The notes: a model not told the origin generated them from the sequence alone. A DNA stretch of 49,218 nt from Bacillus sp. (in: firmicutes) (GCA_017656295.1 JACDOC010000022.1:1-49218); one strand, 5' to 3'; shown: positions 16,876 to 26,597, counted from the first letter of the stretch. Numbers and translations are program-made.

Positions 16876-18873
16876 ATGGGGAACATGAGGAATCCTTTTA
16901 TATCGATCTTCTCGACGCATAATTTACCTGATAAAACAAAGGAATTAGAAAATTTATGGGAAATGTTTGTTACAAAAACGAGGGAAGATGACATAACAGG
17001 AAAAATACGAAAAAATGTTTTAGAATCTTGGAAGCGCTGTCAAGAAATCGGCGTTGATCCGAGGCAATTGCAAACAAAGATGGCCCTAACAGAATACGAT
17101 TTAAAACATTTATTAAATGAATCTGAGTTATATCAGATCGCAAAACCGGTCATCGATGATTTGTTTCATAAGATGAAAGGAACCGGTTATTTAGTCACGT
17201 TATCCGATGAAAACGGTCGTATTATTTATTTAAAAGGCGAACCACATGTGTTGCGGGAAGCAGAAAAAATGAATTTCGCAGCTGGTATGGACTGGAGCGA
17301 AAAGACCGCAGGAACCAACGCGATTGGCACGAGTATTGTCACCAACAATCCCATTCAAATTTTCTCTGCAGAACACTTTTGTCAAGGATGCCATCCATGG
17401 ACATGTTCTTCAGCTCCTATTACTCATCCCTTCACCCAAGAGATTATCGGTGCCATCGATTTTACAGGATTTTGGGGAAATGCCCAGCCTCATACTCTTG
17501 GTTTAGCTGTATCCATTGCCCAAGTGATTGAAAATCAGCTTGCACACGTCTATATGAAAGTAAATAACTACTTAACCGAGTATTTTTTTCAAGTCGTCCA
17601 TAAGTGGAAAAACGATCATATTCTTGTACTGAACCATGCCTTTTTTGTTGTAAAAAGCAGTGAAAAATTAATCGAATGTTTGAATCTCCAACATGTTGGA
17701 GATTTAAAAGAACATCCTGACTTTCAACCCTTAATCACCGAACTTGAAATGATGTCTAAATTCCCTAATCGAAACTATATTTCCAGCGAACTGATGATTC
17801 GAGATTTTAAAGTCCTTGCGATCGAGCGGATTCATTTTAAGGGTAATGTAGCTGGATATATGGTGGTGTTGAAAGACAACAAAAAAGTATCCCGTACCCC
17901 TTCTTCACTCATTCTCCAAGATGGACCGTGGCAGGATGTCATTGGAACGTCAGATGCATTCTTAAAAGCTTTATACAAATGTTATAAGGCGGCCCCTTCC
18001 AATGTTCCGATTCTTCTGTTGGGAGAAAGCGGTACAGGAAAGGAGAAAATAGCAAAAGCCATACATAAATCGAGTCAACGACGCGATGAACCTTTTTTGG
18101 CCATCAACTGTGGCGCCATACCAAAAGAACTGATTGGAAGCGAATTGTTCGGATACGAAGGCGGAACGTTTACCGGAGGCAGGAAAGAAGGAAAGAAAGG
18201 CAAATTTGAAGAAGGAAACGGGGGCACCTTGTTTTTAGATGAAATCGGCGAGATGCCGCTGGACCTGCAAGTTCATTTGCTCCGGGTCCTACAAGAAAAA
18301 GAGATTACAAGGTTAGGTTCATCCCGTATCATTCCCATCAATGTTAGAATCATTGCGGCAACCAATAAGAACTTATATGACTTGTGTAAACAAGGGCTTT
18401 TTCGCGAGGACTTATTTTTTAGACTGAACGTTGTTACGGTAAATCTCCCTCCTCTTCGTGAACGGAAGGAAGATATTCCGCTGATTGCTGACTACTTTTT
18501 AAAACAATTGGCTAAAAAATACGGAAGACAATCCCTTTCACTTGCGGAAGAAACTCATAATTACTTTTTAGAATATACATGGCCCGGCAACATAAGGGAA
18601 TTGCAAAATGTACTCGAGCATGCCGTCATATTCAGCGATTCTCCCGTTATTAAGTTAGAAGACTTACCGGCCTACTTAATGGAAAACAGGATGAGTCACA
18701 CCCTCACCCACCAACAAAAGGACCTATCTCTCATCGAAGTGGAAGAGCAAAAAGTGCTCATCCGACTTTTAGAAGAAACCGACTGGAATCTATCCGCCGT
18801 CGCCAAAAAAATGAATATCGCCAGATCCACTCTTTATCGGAAGTTAAAAAAATATGAGTTAAAGCGGAAATAA
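16876..18873 (+). CDS. Sigma-54-dependent activator, AcoR type
   Basis: A 665-residue enhancer-binding protein. Residues about 80-220 form a GAF-like sensor domain (GMDWSEKTAGTNAIGT, SSAPITHPF). The AAA+ domain has Walker A GESGTGKE (about 383), the L1 loop GTFTGG (about 431; the usual form is GAFTGA), Walker B GGTLFLDEIGEMP and the arginine finger region NIREL. The C terminus is a Fis-type helix-turn-helix (LSAVAKKMNIARSTLYRKLK). It is divergent from acxABC and almost certainly activates it, probably in response to acetone or a related alcohol. The start at 16876 follows GGGAGG. Confidence 0.92.
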   Translation: MGNMRNPFISIFSTHNLPDKTKELENLWEMFVTKTREDDITGKIRKNVLESWKRCQEIGVDPRQLQTKMALTEYDLKHLLNESELYQIAKPVIDDLFHKMKGTGYLVTLSDENGRIIYLKGEPHVLREAEKMNFAAGMDWSEKTAGTNAIGTSIVTNNPIQIFSAEHFCQGCHPWTCSSAPITHPFTQEIIGAIDFTGFWGNAQPHTLGLAVSIAQVIENQLAHVYMKVNNYLTEYFFQVVHKWKNDHILVLNHAFFVVKSSEKLIECLNLQHVGDLKEHPDFQPLITELEMMSKFPNRNYISSELMIRDFKVLAIERIHFKGNVAGYMVVLKDNKKVSRTPSSLILQDGPWQDVIGTSDAFLKALYKCYKAAPSNVPILLLGESGTGKEKIAKAIHKSSQRRDEPFLAINCGAIPKELIGSELFGYEGGTFTGGRKEGKKGKFEEGNGGTLFLDEIGEMPLDLQVHLLRVLQEKEITRLGSSRIIPINVRIIAATNKNLYDLCKQGLFREDLFFRLNVVTVNLPPLRERKEDIPLIADYFLKQLAKKYGRQSLSLAEETHNYFLEYTWPGNIRELQNVLEHAVIFSDSPVIKLEDLPAYLMENRMSHTLTHQQKDLSLIEVEEQKVLIRLLEETDWNLSAVAKKMNIARSTLYRKLKKYELKRK

Positions 18874-19003
18874 GGTGAATTTTCCTCTGATATACGATAT
18901 TAATAGAACCTTTACCACGGTTACAGATGTAAAAGGGGAAGTGTCAACTTTATAGCAGTTATTATAATGTTAATGATTCCAAATATAAACTCGGGAGGAA
19001 ATT

Positions 19004-19951
19004 ATGTTTAAGTTTAAATGTAAACGGCATTCAGAAATAATGGTTGAAAAAATTGAAAATAATCAAATCAAGCCGTATTGTGTTAGCTGCTTGGTAGAAG
19101 AAATTTACCAAGAAGAAATCGAAAAATATCAGAAAAATAAAGAATATTATCAGAAAGAATACTCCAAACAAAAGAGGATGTATTTCCTTTCGAATTTTAT
19201 TGGATGTACATTTAAAAGTTTATTTTTGTGTATGTTATATTTTAATTTATATACTGCGTTTGCATTTTTGAAGTTTTCGATATGGTTTTCAGTCATTGTT
19301 ACAATTATTTATCTCTATTTTCAAGGAGCAAATGGTTCTTTTAGTTTAAGACAAACTTGGTGTTCTGAACCAACAATAGAAAATACTAAACAACGATTAC
19401 AATATGATATCGATAGAAATAAAGAAAAAGTTGAACGGTTTAAGAAGAGATTAGAGAAAGAGTATGTTTCAAAATCGGTTGGTATGGATATCATTGATAA
19501 AATGACTGGTCACCAATTCGAGGAATATGTTGCTGAGTTATTAAAAAACTTAGGTTATCAATCCGTTAAACTTACGCCCAAAACTGGTGATGGTGGGGTA
19601 GATATAGTTGCAAAAGATCATTTTGGCAATAGCGTTGCAATTCAATGTAAAAGACTAAGTTCAAAAGTTGGAAATAAGGCTATACAAGAAGTTTATTTAG
19701 GTAAGAAACTTTTAAAATGTAAAAAAGCGATGGTGATAACAAATTCTTATTTCACAGACCCGGCTATTCAAGCTGCACAAAAAGTTGGTGTTGAACTTTG
19801 GAATAGAAAGAAGCTTATCGAAGAAATTAGAAAGGTGAAAATAGAGATCACTTGGGAAGACTTTTTGCGTCAACAATATGCTGAGCCTTTCAGAAGCTTT
19901 AACAATTGCAAGAAAAAAATACATAACCCTGTAATGCTAAATAGGGTATAA
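19004..19951 (+). CDS. Membrane-anchored Mrr-type restriction endonuclease-like protein
   Basis: A 315-residue protein of unusual layout. A putative zinc site comes first (C6, H9, C26, C29), then a charged coiled stretch (30-60), two transmembrane helices (about 68-87 and 89-106), a second coiled stretch (122-157) and an Mrr-type nuclease domain. The nuclease shows E173/E174 in TGHQFEEYVAELL, D200 in TGDGGVDIV and Q214-x-K216 in VAIQCKRL, the E/D/QxK catalytic pattern of Mrr enzymes. Mrr proteins cut methylated DNA or act under stress; the function here is inferred. It has a GGGAGG site and opens the AT-rich island, just before an IS21 copy. Confidence 0.8.
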   Translation: MFKFKCKRHSEIMVEKIENNQIKPYCVSCLVEEIYQEEIEKYQKNKEYYQKEYSKQKRMYFLSNFIGCTFKSLFLCMLYFNLYTAFAFLKFSIWFSVIVTIIYLYFQGANGSFSLRQTWCSEPTIENTKQRLQYDIDRNKEKVERFKKRLEKEYVSKSVGMDIIDKMTGHQFEEYVAELLKNLGYQSVKLTPKTGDGGVDIVAKDHFGNSVAIQCKRLSSKVGNKAIQEVYLGKKLLKCKKAMVITNSYFTDPAIQAAQKVGVELWNRKKLIEEIRKVKIEITWEDFLRQQYAEPFRSFNNCKKKIHNPVMLNRV

Positions 19952-20027
19952 AAAAAAGACTTGCCAGCCCCCTAAAATAACCTCTACTGTATTTGGTGTG
20001 CGAATCAAGCGTAGGAGGTAGAAAGGG

Positions 20028-21212
20028 ATGCTGACAATGTCTGAAATTAATTCTATCAAATTTTTACGAAATCATAAATCACTATCAATCAATAAAATTG
20101 CTAATACGTTTGGTATTAATTGGCGTACAGCCAAAAAATATGATGACTGTGACCAAATTCCTCAAGAGAAAATTATTAAAAAAAGGGGGATGATGTACGA
20201 GGAAAAGTTGGGAGAGATAGTATTCAGACTGGTTAATGGAGGAGCAGAAATTAAAGCCAAAACAAAGACGAACGAAAAAGAAAATATATGAAGACCTAAA
20301 AGAAATGGGATTCCCAGGGTCCTACCGGACTGTATGTTACTTTATTAAAAATTGGAAAGAAGGAAAAATAGCTGAAGATGAGATAATAAGTAAAAATTAC
20401 GAACGTTTAGAACACCCTCCCGGTGAAGCACAAATTGATTTTGGAAAAACAGAAGCTTTGAAAGACGGAAAATATATTGATCCATACTGTTTAATCATGA
20501 CTTTATCTTACAGTAATGCTGCTTTCTGTGTGGCTTTACCAGGTAAAAATCAAGAATGTTTCCTTTATGGACTAAAAACACTATTTCATCAATGGGGGGG
20601 AGTACCAAGGAAACTAAGAATTGATAACTTAACTGCTGCCGTTGTTCAATAAAGAAATATATATGTGGAAGCACAATTCACAACAGAATTCCTTCAATTC
20701 GCAAACTTCTATGGGTTTGGGGTACAGGCTTGTAATCCAAGAAGTGGACATGAAAAAGGAAATGTCGAGAACAATAGATATTCCGAAAGGATATAACTAT
20801 GGACAGCTACATCTTGTGTTGTATTGGAATCGCTTCAAGGTTGTTTCTCCTAACGGAGAACTACTTTATGAAGATGAACGTCCATATATGCTTAAAAAAC
20901 GGAATATCCCATGGAAATCCATATTATTAGATTGGGCCCGAAAGCGAAGATGTGTAACTTATTCAAGATACGCTTCTTATTTACCTGGTCGTATTTATCA
21001 ATATATCAGTATAGAGAACTACCAACTTCGTAAAGAAAGAATAAAGTGGCTAAAGCCTGTTAGCGACCCATGAAATGGAGGAAATTAATGAGAAGTTTTA
21101 TGAACTTGTTCAGGAACAGGAATTAATTAGCTCAGAGGATCATCCCTATGATGTAAATTGGGACATGTATGATCAACTACACAATCATTTAAATCGAGGT
21201 GATTCTCTTTGA
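20028..21212 (+). pseudogene. istA: IS21 transposase IstA, broken
   Basis: The N-terminal helix-turn-helix (SINKIANTFGINWRTAKKY) is followed by a frameshift near 20225 into the frame with KIYEDLKEMGFPGSYRTV. The integrase core follows with QIDFGK (first Asp) and LRIDNLTAAV (second Asp). A second lesion near 20640-20655 moves to a frame containing the catalytic-Glu motif GHEKGNVEN. Then a stretch is missing and the C terminus (PYMLKKRNIPWKSIL, YLPGRIYQYI) continues in other frames. Intact IstA is about 500 residues; this copy has frameshifts plus an internal deletion. Confidence 0.85.
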
Positions 21213-21937
21213 GTAGCACGAATTTAAAAAAATTGTGTAAATCGTTACGTCTTGCCTACGTAGCTGAAATCTATGAATCTATTCCATTTGACAATGCAGC
21301 TCAATATCTTGAGGATCTTTTCAAAAAAGAAATGGAACTTCGTGAGAAAGCGAAAGCAGAACGTTTAATCAAAAAGGCTCGTTTTCTTACAAAAAAAGAC
21401 TTGGATTCTTATCAATGGGGAGAACATATTCATTTCCCTCCCCATACAGATCGAAATGACTTGTGTGAACTGAACTTTATTTCACGTAGAGAAAATGTTA
21501 TATAAACCGGTTCTCCCGAAACCGGTAAAACTCATCTCGCTACCGGATTAGAGAAAGAAGCCTGCCGTAAAGGATATGAAGTACGATTTTATCGAGTATC
21601 AGATCTGGTAGATCAGTTAGAGAAAGTCTGGAGAGAAGGAAAGCTCCAAGCATTTAGAAGCCGTTTTAAGAAGGTAGATCTGATTATATTAGATGAGATT
21701 GGATACATTCCTTTTAGCAAAGAAGGTTCTGAACTGTTGTTTCAGCTTATTTCGGATTGGTATGAGCAAAAGAGCTTAATTATCACATCAAATCTGGAAT
21801 TCAGTCAATGGAATCGAATCTTTGTTGATCCGAGATTGACTGCAGCATTAGTAGATCGTGTAATTCATCACGCTCATATTTTAAGTTTTATAGGTAACAG
21901 CTATCGAGTTACACATGCATTATCTAGAGCAAATTAA
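21209..21937 (+). pseudogene. istB: IS21 helper ATPase IstB with one premature stop
   Basis: A 243-codon frame that is continuous except for one in-frame TAA at codon 99, where family members have TTA (Leu) just before the P-loop. The P-loop itself reads GSPETGKT instead of GSPGTGKT. Walker B LIILDEIGYIPF and the sensor TSNLEFSQW follow. It starts with TTG overlapping the istA stop, preceded by GAGGTGA. So two substitutions, not a frameshift, disable it. Confidence 0.85.
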
Positions 21938-22023
21938 ATACATTTTATAGGGCTGGTAAAGTTGTGTATTTTTCTTTGCAATTTTATGTATTTTTCTATT
22001 GCAAAATACATTAATAGGATTTA

Positions 22024-22203
22024 TTAATGTACAATGAATTCATTTGTATAAAAAAATTTTTTTATGAACTTAAACAAACCTATTTTTATTACGTAATTTT
22101 TATTAGTTCCTAAACATGCATAGTGATATATTGTATTAATAAAATCTACAGCTACAAAATCTTCATCCAAAAAATTTAAACCACAAATTGGACATTTTAT
22201 CAT
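22024..22203 (-). CDS. Small CCHC zinc-site protein
   Basis: A 59-residue frame starting MIKCPICGLNF with GGAGGTCTAC directly upstream. C4-x2-C7 and H27-x2-C30 (HYAC) form a likely zinc site; a basic, aromatic tail follows (KIGLFKFIKKFFY). It lies between the IS21 and ISL3 copies in very AT-rich DNA. The family is not recognised. It may be the surviving part of a longer gene, but the start signal is good. Confidence 0.5.
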   Translation of the reverse strand: MIKCPICGLNFLDEDFVAVDFINTIYHYACLGTNKNYVIKIGLFKFIKKFFYTNEFIVH

Positions 22204-22318
22204 AGTAGACCTCCATTATTTGTAGAATTTTGGAAATCAATATATATCTATATATTAATACATTTTATGTTTTAATTGTTATTAATTACAAAAATCAGTC
22301 TACATTTAGTACATTTAT

Positions 22319-23503
22319 GGCTCTCTGTCAATTGTGGTGGTGTAAATATTTCCAATACTCTCTCTTTGGAAGGAATGCAGGTTAACCTGCATTCCTTCTG
22401 ACAAGTTGACGCCACAATATCTTTTTTCGTAATCGCTGAAAGCTTTTAATTCCATAAGAGATTCGTTTGATTACCTTGGTTGTATTATTTACACCTTCAA
22501 TATAACCATTGTTAAATGGATACATGAAGGATTGTAAAATCTCTTGTTTCCATCTCTTAAATGTTTGAACGACTTTTCTAAATGCGAATACGTTGTTCTT
22601 TATATAATTTATGTTGCACTTCTCGTCTTACTTGATCAAACGCCCAATAAGCTTGTCTCATAAAATGAAACCGATCCGCAATAATAAGAGGATTCCCTAA
22701 TTGTCTTTAAACTACTTTCTTAAATGACTTGGATAAATCCATTTCTACGATCTGTACATTTCCTGTGTCACATTGTTTTAAATAGGTTTCAATCGTTTTT
22801 ACACATCGGTCTGGCAGCCATCCAATATTTCACGATTTTCTACATCGACAATAATCGTTTGATATTTTTAATCCTCCTGCATCACCCTTAAATTCATCAA
22901 TGGTAATCGCACGTGGAAGTACCTTTTTGACAGGGATGGATCGTGTATCGAACATTCTTAATATTCGGTTTGTACTCACCCCCGCTAGCATTCCAGCATG
23001 TTTAAAGGACATTTCTGCACATAAACATAATGCCTCCTGAGCCAGCATGAGCGTGTGACGTTGATATCGATCCACAAACGAAAGCTTTTCATAAAAAATA
23101 TGACCACATGTTGTACAACGATATCTTCGCTTCTTCACATGTAAGTACACTCTTTTTCCCGCCACTAATGAACTCTGTACTTTTTGCATTCGATAGCTAT
23201 GGATGCGTTTTGTACGGCTTTTACACTTCGGACATTTCTGCATTTTCACACGTGTATGTAATTCAAACCAAAATACGCCTTGTTCTTCCCCTGAATCAAA
23301 AATCTCTACATGCTTATCTTTAATTCCTAATAAGTTTATGATAGAATGAGTAAGCACCTATCTTCTCTCCCTCTTTGATGTCTTTTGTGTCGTAACTTTA
23401 GATTATCAAAGAGAGAGAAGAAGGTGTTATTTTTTTATCATTTTTTGCGGATTATCTGAACCCTTGAGATGATAAGCATGACCACCACATTTAGTGTAGA
23501 GCC
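22319..23503 (-). mobile_element. Decayed ISL3-family element
   Basis: The ends are inverted repeats: GGCTCT at 22319 followed after five bases by AATTGTGGTGG, and at the right end the complement of GGCTCTACACTAAATGTGGTGG ending at 23503. AT-rich 8-mers flank it (ACATTTAT, TTTTTTAT), only partly alike. It carries one transposase gene on the minus strand with several breaks. Confidence 0.75.
22400..23357 (-). pseudogene. ISL3 transposase, broken
   Basis: The first 160 or so codons are intact: a zinc-binding part (KCPKCKSRTKR, then YRCTTCGHIFYE), and a helix-turn-helix (MSFKHAGMLAGVSTNRI). The DDE core starts at ITIDEFKGD (first Asp) and is then lost to a frameshift near 22830. Downstream, matching pieces appear in different frames (ENREILDWLPDR, then NPLIIADRFHFMRQAYW with the second Asp), with more stops. 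Intact ISL3 transposases are about 400-430 residues. Confidence 0.85.
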
Positions 23504-23546
23504 TTTTTTATTTGTATTTAAAAGATAATAAAATTGGGATGAAAAA

Positions 23547-23572
23547 GGCACCCTTTTTTTATAAAGGATGCC
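23547..23572 (-). terminator. Terminator of the GATC methylase gene
   Basis: GGCACCCTTT pairs with AAAGGATGCC except at one position; an A run precedes it, giving T's on the minus strand. Confidence 0.65.
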
Positions 23573-23595
23573 ATGTTTAAATGAGATTTCTATTC

Positions 23596-24570
23596 TTAAT
23601 AATTTGTAATTAGCAGCTCTGTTATTTCTCCTCTTTTATCTCCTTTAGAATTAATATTTCTTCGAGCATAAACTCTATTGAGATTGTAAAGATTATTATT
23701 ATTTTCATCAGGTTTAAAGTAAAGTTCATCAAAAAATTTATCATCTGGTTTTACATTTTTGGGATCAGAGTTACTTAGCATCACATATGCTCCAAGTTTA
23801 TCAAGTTGTTTAAAGTAATCAGCAAGTTCTCTTTGATTATCATCGTTGAAATCATATTTACTATAAGAAGTGAAACTCGAGCTCTCAGTTATTGGCCGAT
23901 AAGGTGGGTCAAAATACACAAATACCTGTTCTTCAGATGAAATTATATACTCAATTGTGGCATAACTTTGCTTATAATCACCTGGCTCCGCTATTTCTAC
24001 TTTTTCCAACAAGTGATGAACAGCTTGGAGATTTTCTTCATCACATATTTTTGGATTTTTATATCTTCCCATTGGAACATTAAATTGTCCTTTTTTATTT
24101 ACACGAAATAGTCCATTAAAACATGTACGATTTAGAAAAATAAACTCACTTGCTCTTTTTACTAAAAATTCCTCAGTTGGATTTGCTTCAAATTCTTCTA
24201 ACTCCTCATTGAACTTACTTCTAACACTCATATATATTTCTTTTCTTAAAGGTTCATCAGCTAGAAGATATTCTTCTTCTTTTCTTTTAAGCTCTTCAAT
24301 TAAAAACTTTACATTTTCACTTTTGATAACCTTATAAACATTTATTAGCTCAGGATTAATATCCCAAATAAATGCTTTTTGAATTCCATATTCATCATTT
24401 TGCAGTAAATCAAACAATACAGCTCCGCTACCAACAAAAGGCTCTACATAATACTTAACTCTTCCCAATTTTAATTCATTGGGCAAATGTTCCCGTATTT
24501 CAGGAAGTAATTGGGTTTTGCCACCAGCCCATTTTAAAAACGGTTTAGCCTTAACTATAGAATTTATCAT
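23596..24570 (-). CDS. dpnM: Dam-like adenine methylase of a DpnII-type system (M1)
   Basis: A 324-residue alpha-class N6-adenine methyltransferase. PFLKWAGGK (about 10-18) is motif X, YVEPFVGSGAV (about 41-51) is motif I (AdoMet binding), the region with FLNRTCFNGLFRVN follows the target recognition part, and YFDPPY (about 220) is motif IV. It resembles DpnM/Dam and should methylate adenine in GATC. It is divergent from the restriction gene, 134 bp away. A GGGGTGA site precedes the start. Confidence 0.93.
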   Translation of the reverse strand: MINSIVKAKPFLKWAGGKTQLLPEIREHLPNELKLGRVKYYVEPFVGSGAVLFDLLQNDEYGIQKAFIWDINPELINVYKVIKSENVKFLIEELKRKEEEYLLADEPLRKEIYMSVRSKFNEELEEFEANPTEEFLVKRASEFIFLNRTCFNGLFRVNKKGQFNVPMGRYKNPKICDEENLQAVHHLLEKVEIAEPGDYKQSYATIEYIISSEEQVFVYFDPPYRPITESSSFTSYSKYDFNDDNQRELADYFKQLDKLGAYVMLSNSDPKNVKPDDKFFDELYFKPDENNNNLYNLNRVYARRNINSKGDKRGEITELLITNY

Positions 24571-24704
24571 CTTCTCACCCCGAACATATGTTCTTATTCC
24601 TAGTATAACACATCTTACTCTAGTTTTCTATAAATTCATAATTGAAATTCATTGGAAGATCATCTATTATTTTATTAGTAAAATAATAATTCAGGAGTGT
24701 CAAC

Positions 24705-25658
24705 ATGATACAATTACCTTATCATTTAAATCGAAATTTGTCGAATCCTGAAGAAGCATTTAATTATTTCATAGAAACCCTCAAAGACAGTATCTTTACA
24801 TGGGATTATTTTGTTGACTTTGAAAAGGTAATAAAGAATGTATCAGAAATTGAAGCCGAATTAAAAACTTTAAATCGTCTTATTGGACTTACTAACGAAG
24901 AGTTTGATGCAATCTTTATTAATATTGTTTCTGATTACCCAAGTATAAGAAAAGCTCTTCCGATATTAATAGCTTCTCGAATTTCTAAGATTGCTGAGAC
25001 ACCGATTGTAGATGATATTAAAACAATTGAAGCAGTAAATAAAAAATATCTTTTTGATCCTAAAATTCCTTTAACTGAAAATATAAAAAAAGATTTATTA
25101 ACATTTATGGAACAAACGGGATTAAAAACCTTCTTTGTTAATCGTGAAGTCAATAATCTAATTGATTTTTGTAAAGGGATAGAAGTTGGAATGGACACCA
25201 ATGCTAGAAAGAACCGAACTGGTACTAGTATGGAGAATATTGTAGAAGAATATATTAAAGTATTTTGTAATAAATATAATTTTAAATACATAGTTCAAGC
25301 TACAAAGAATAAAATTTGGGCCAACTGGCAAATTAACATTGAAGTTGATAAAATTGATAGACGGTTTGACTTTGCAATATTAGATAACCAAAAACAATTA
25401 TATCTAATAGAAGTAAATTATTATGGCAGTGGAGGTTCAAAATTAAAGGCTACTGCTGGGGAATATAAGGAAGTCCAAAAATTCCTTTCAGATCAGGCGG
25501 TTAAATTTATTTGGATTACAGATGGAAAAGGGTGGCTAACTGCAAAAACCGCACTTAATGAAACATTTGTAATGAATGACTACACATTTAATTTACAAAT
25601 GTTATCAGATGGTATTTTAGATGAAGTTGTACAATCTAAAAGATCGATAAAAATCTAA
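24705..25658 (+). CDS. dpnB: Type II restriction endonuclease, DpnII/MboI family
   Basis: A 317-residue endonuclease. The family signature GMDTNARKNRTGTSMENIVEEY lies near residues 164-185, and a PD-(D/E)XK-like core follows: RRFDFAIL then LYLIEVNYYGSGGSKLKATAGEY. DpnII-family enzymes cut unmethylated GATC. Here the gene is divergent from M1 and followed by its own terminator, so R and M2 are separately transcribed. The start follows CAGGAGTG. Confidence 0.92.
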   Translation: MIQLPYHLNRNLSNPEEAFNYFIETLKDSIFTWDYFVDFEKVIKNVSEIEAELKTLNRLIGLTNEEFDAIFINIVSDYPSIRKALPILIASRISKIAETPIVDDIKTIEAVNKKYLFDPKIPLTENIKKDLLTFMEQTGLKTFFVNREVNNLIDFCKGIEVGMDTNARKNRTGTSMENIVEEYIKVFCNKYNFKYIVQATKNKIWANWQINIEVDKIDRRFDFAILDNQKQLYLIEVNYYGSGGSKLKATAGEYKEVQKFLSDQAVKFIWITDGKGWLTAKTALNETFVMNDYTFNLQMLSDGILDEVVQSKRSIKI

Positions 25659-25661
25659 TAT

Positions 25662-25692
25662 AAAAGAGAAACCACTTTTTGGTTTCTCTTTT
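25662..25692 (+). terminator. Terminator between restriction gene and second methylase
   Basis: Perfect 13-bp stem AAAAGAGAAACCA / TGGTTTCTCTTTT, five-base loop, starting a few bases after the endonuclease stop. Confidence 0.9.
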
Positions 25693-25755
25693 CTTTTGGA
25701 ATAAAACAATATTGTTTGTTAAAATGAGATAAAATCTTACCAGAGGTGTAAGTAA

Positions 25756-26547
25756 ATGAATTTCCAAAACAAAATTTCTTACTATTATGAGTATGCCGAT
25801 TTTAAACTAATACTAGGTGATAGCCTAGAAATGATGAAAAAATTTCCTAGCGAAACATTTGATATGATATTTGCCGATCCTCCCTATTTCCTTTCTAGTG
25901 GAGGTATCACATGTAATTCAGGAAGAATGGTTAAAGTGGATAAAGGTGAATGGGATAAGTCGTTATCAATAAATGAAAAACAAGATTTTAACAAAAGATG
26001 GTTATCAGAGTGTAAACGTCTTTTAAAAAAAGGTGGTACAATTTGGATTTCTGGAACATATCATAATATATATTCTATAGGAATGGCTCTAGAAGAGCTT
26101 GAATTTAAAATTTTAAATAACATCATATGGGAAAAATCAAATCCTTCTCCAAATCTGAGTTGTAGGTACTTCACACATTCGACTGAAACAATTTTATGGG
26201 CAAAAAGAAATAAAAATGAAAAACATAAATTTAATTATAAATTAATGAAAAGCCTTAATAACGGAAAACAAATGAAAGATGTGTGGACCTTTTCAACAGC
26301 GAGTAAATCAGAAAAGAAATATGGCCATCATCCAACACAAAAACCATTGAAATTACTAGAAAGAATAATAATGGCAGCAACTGATGAAGGAGATCTGATT
26401 TTAGATCCATTTAATGGTAGCGGTACAACAGGAATAGCTGCATCTAGACTCAAGAGAAAATATCTTGGGATTGATATTGAGCAAAGCTATTTAGATATTA
26501 CAGTTAATCGACTAAAAGATTCATTTCAAATGAAATTTGAGATTTAA
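25756..26547 (+). CDS. dpnA: Second GATC adenine methylase, DpnA-like (M2)
   Basis: A 263-residue beta-class methyltransferase, in which the catalytic motif comes first: FADPPYFLSSGGITC (about 39-53), then KKGGTIWISG, and last DPFNGSGTTGIAA (motif I, about 222-234). DpnA enzymes methylate GATC also in single-stranded DNA, protecting incoming DNA in competent cells. It has its own start signal (AGAGGTG) and an AT-rich promoter-like region after the terminator at 25662-25692. Confidence 0.92.
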   Translation: MNFQNKISYYYEYADFKLILGDSLEMMKKFPSETFDMIFADPPYFLSSGGITCNSGRMVKVDKGEWDKSLSINEKQDFNKRWLSECKRLLKKGGTIWISGTYHNIYSIGMALEELEFKILNNIIWEKSNPSPNLSCRYFTHSTETILWAKRNKNEKHKFNYKLMKSLNNGKQMKDVWTFSTASKSEKKYGHHPTQKPLKLLERIIMAATDEGDLILDPFNGSGTTGIAASRLKRKYLGIDIEQSYLDITVNRLKDSFQMKFEI

Positions 26548-26549
26548 AA

Positions 26550-26590
26550 AAAAAGCGCATGAAGAAGAAACTTCATGCGTTTAAATTTTT
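26550..26590. terminator. Bidirectional terminator
   Basis: Perfect 9-bp stem CGCATGAAG / CTTCATGCG with A and T tracts on the two sides, between the convergent M2 gene and the gene at 26598. Confidence 0.85.
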
Positions 26591-26597
26591 TTGTTGG

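Larger units (their letters stand above)
19955..21965 (+). mobile_element. Decayed IS21-family element
   Basis: It contains istA and istB remnants in the usual order with a one-base-shifted overlap of stop and start. Candidate ends are imperfect inverted repeats: CCAGCCCCCTAAAAT near 19964-19978 and the complement of ATTTTATAGGGCTGG near 21942-21956. A target duplication was not resolved. Both genes carry lesions, so the copy cannot move by itself. Confidence 0.75.
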
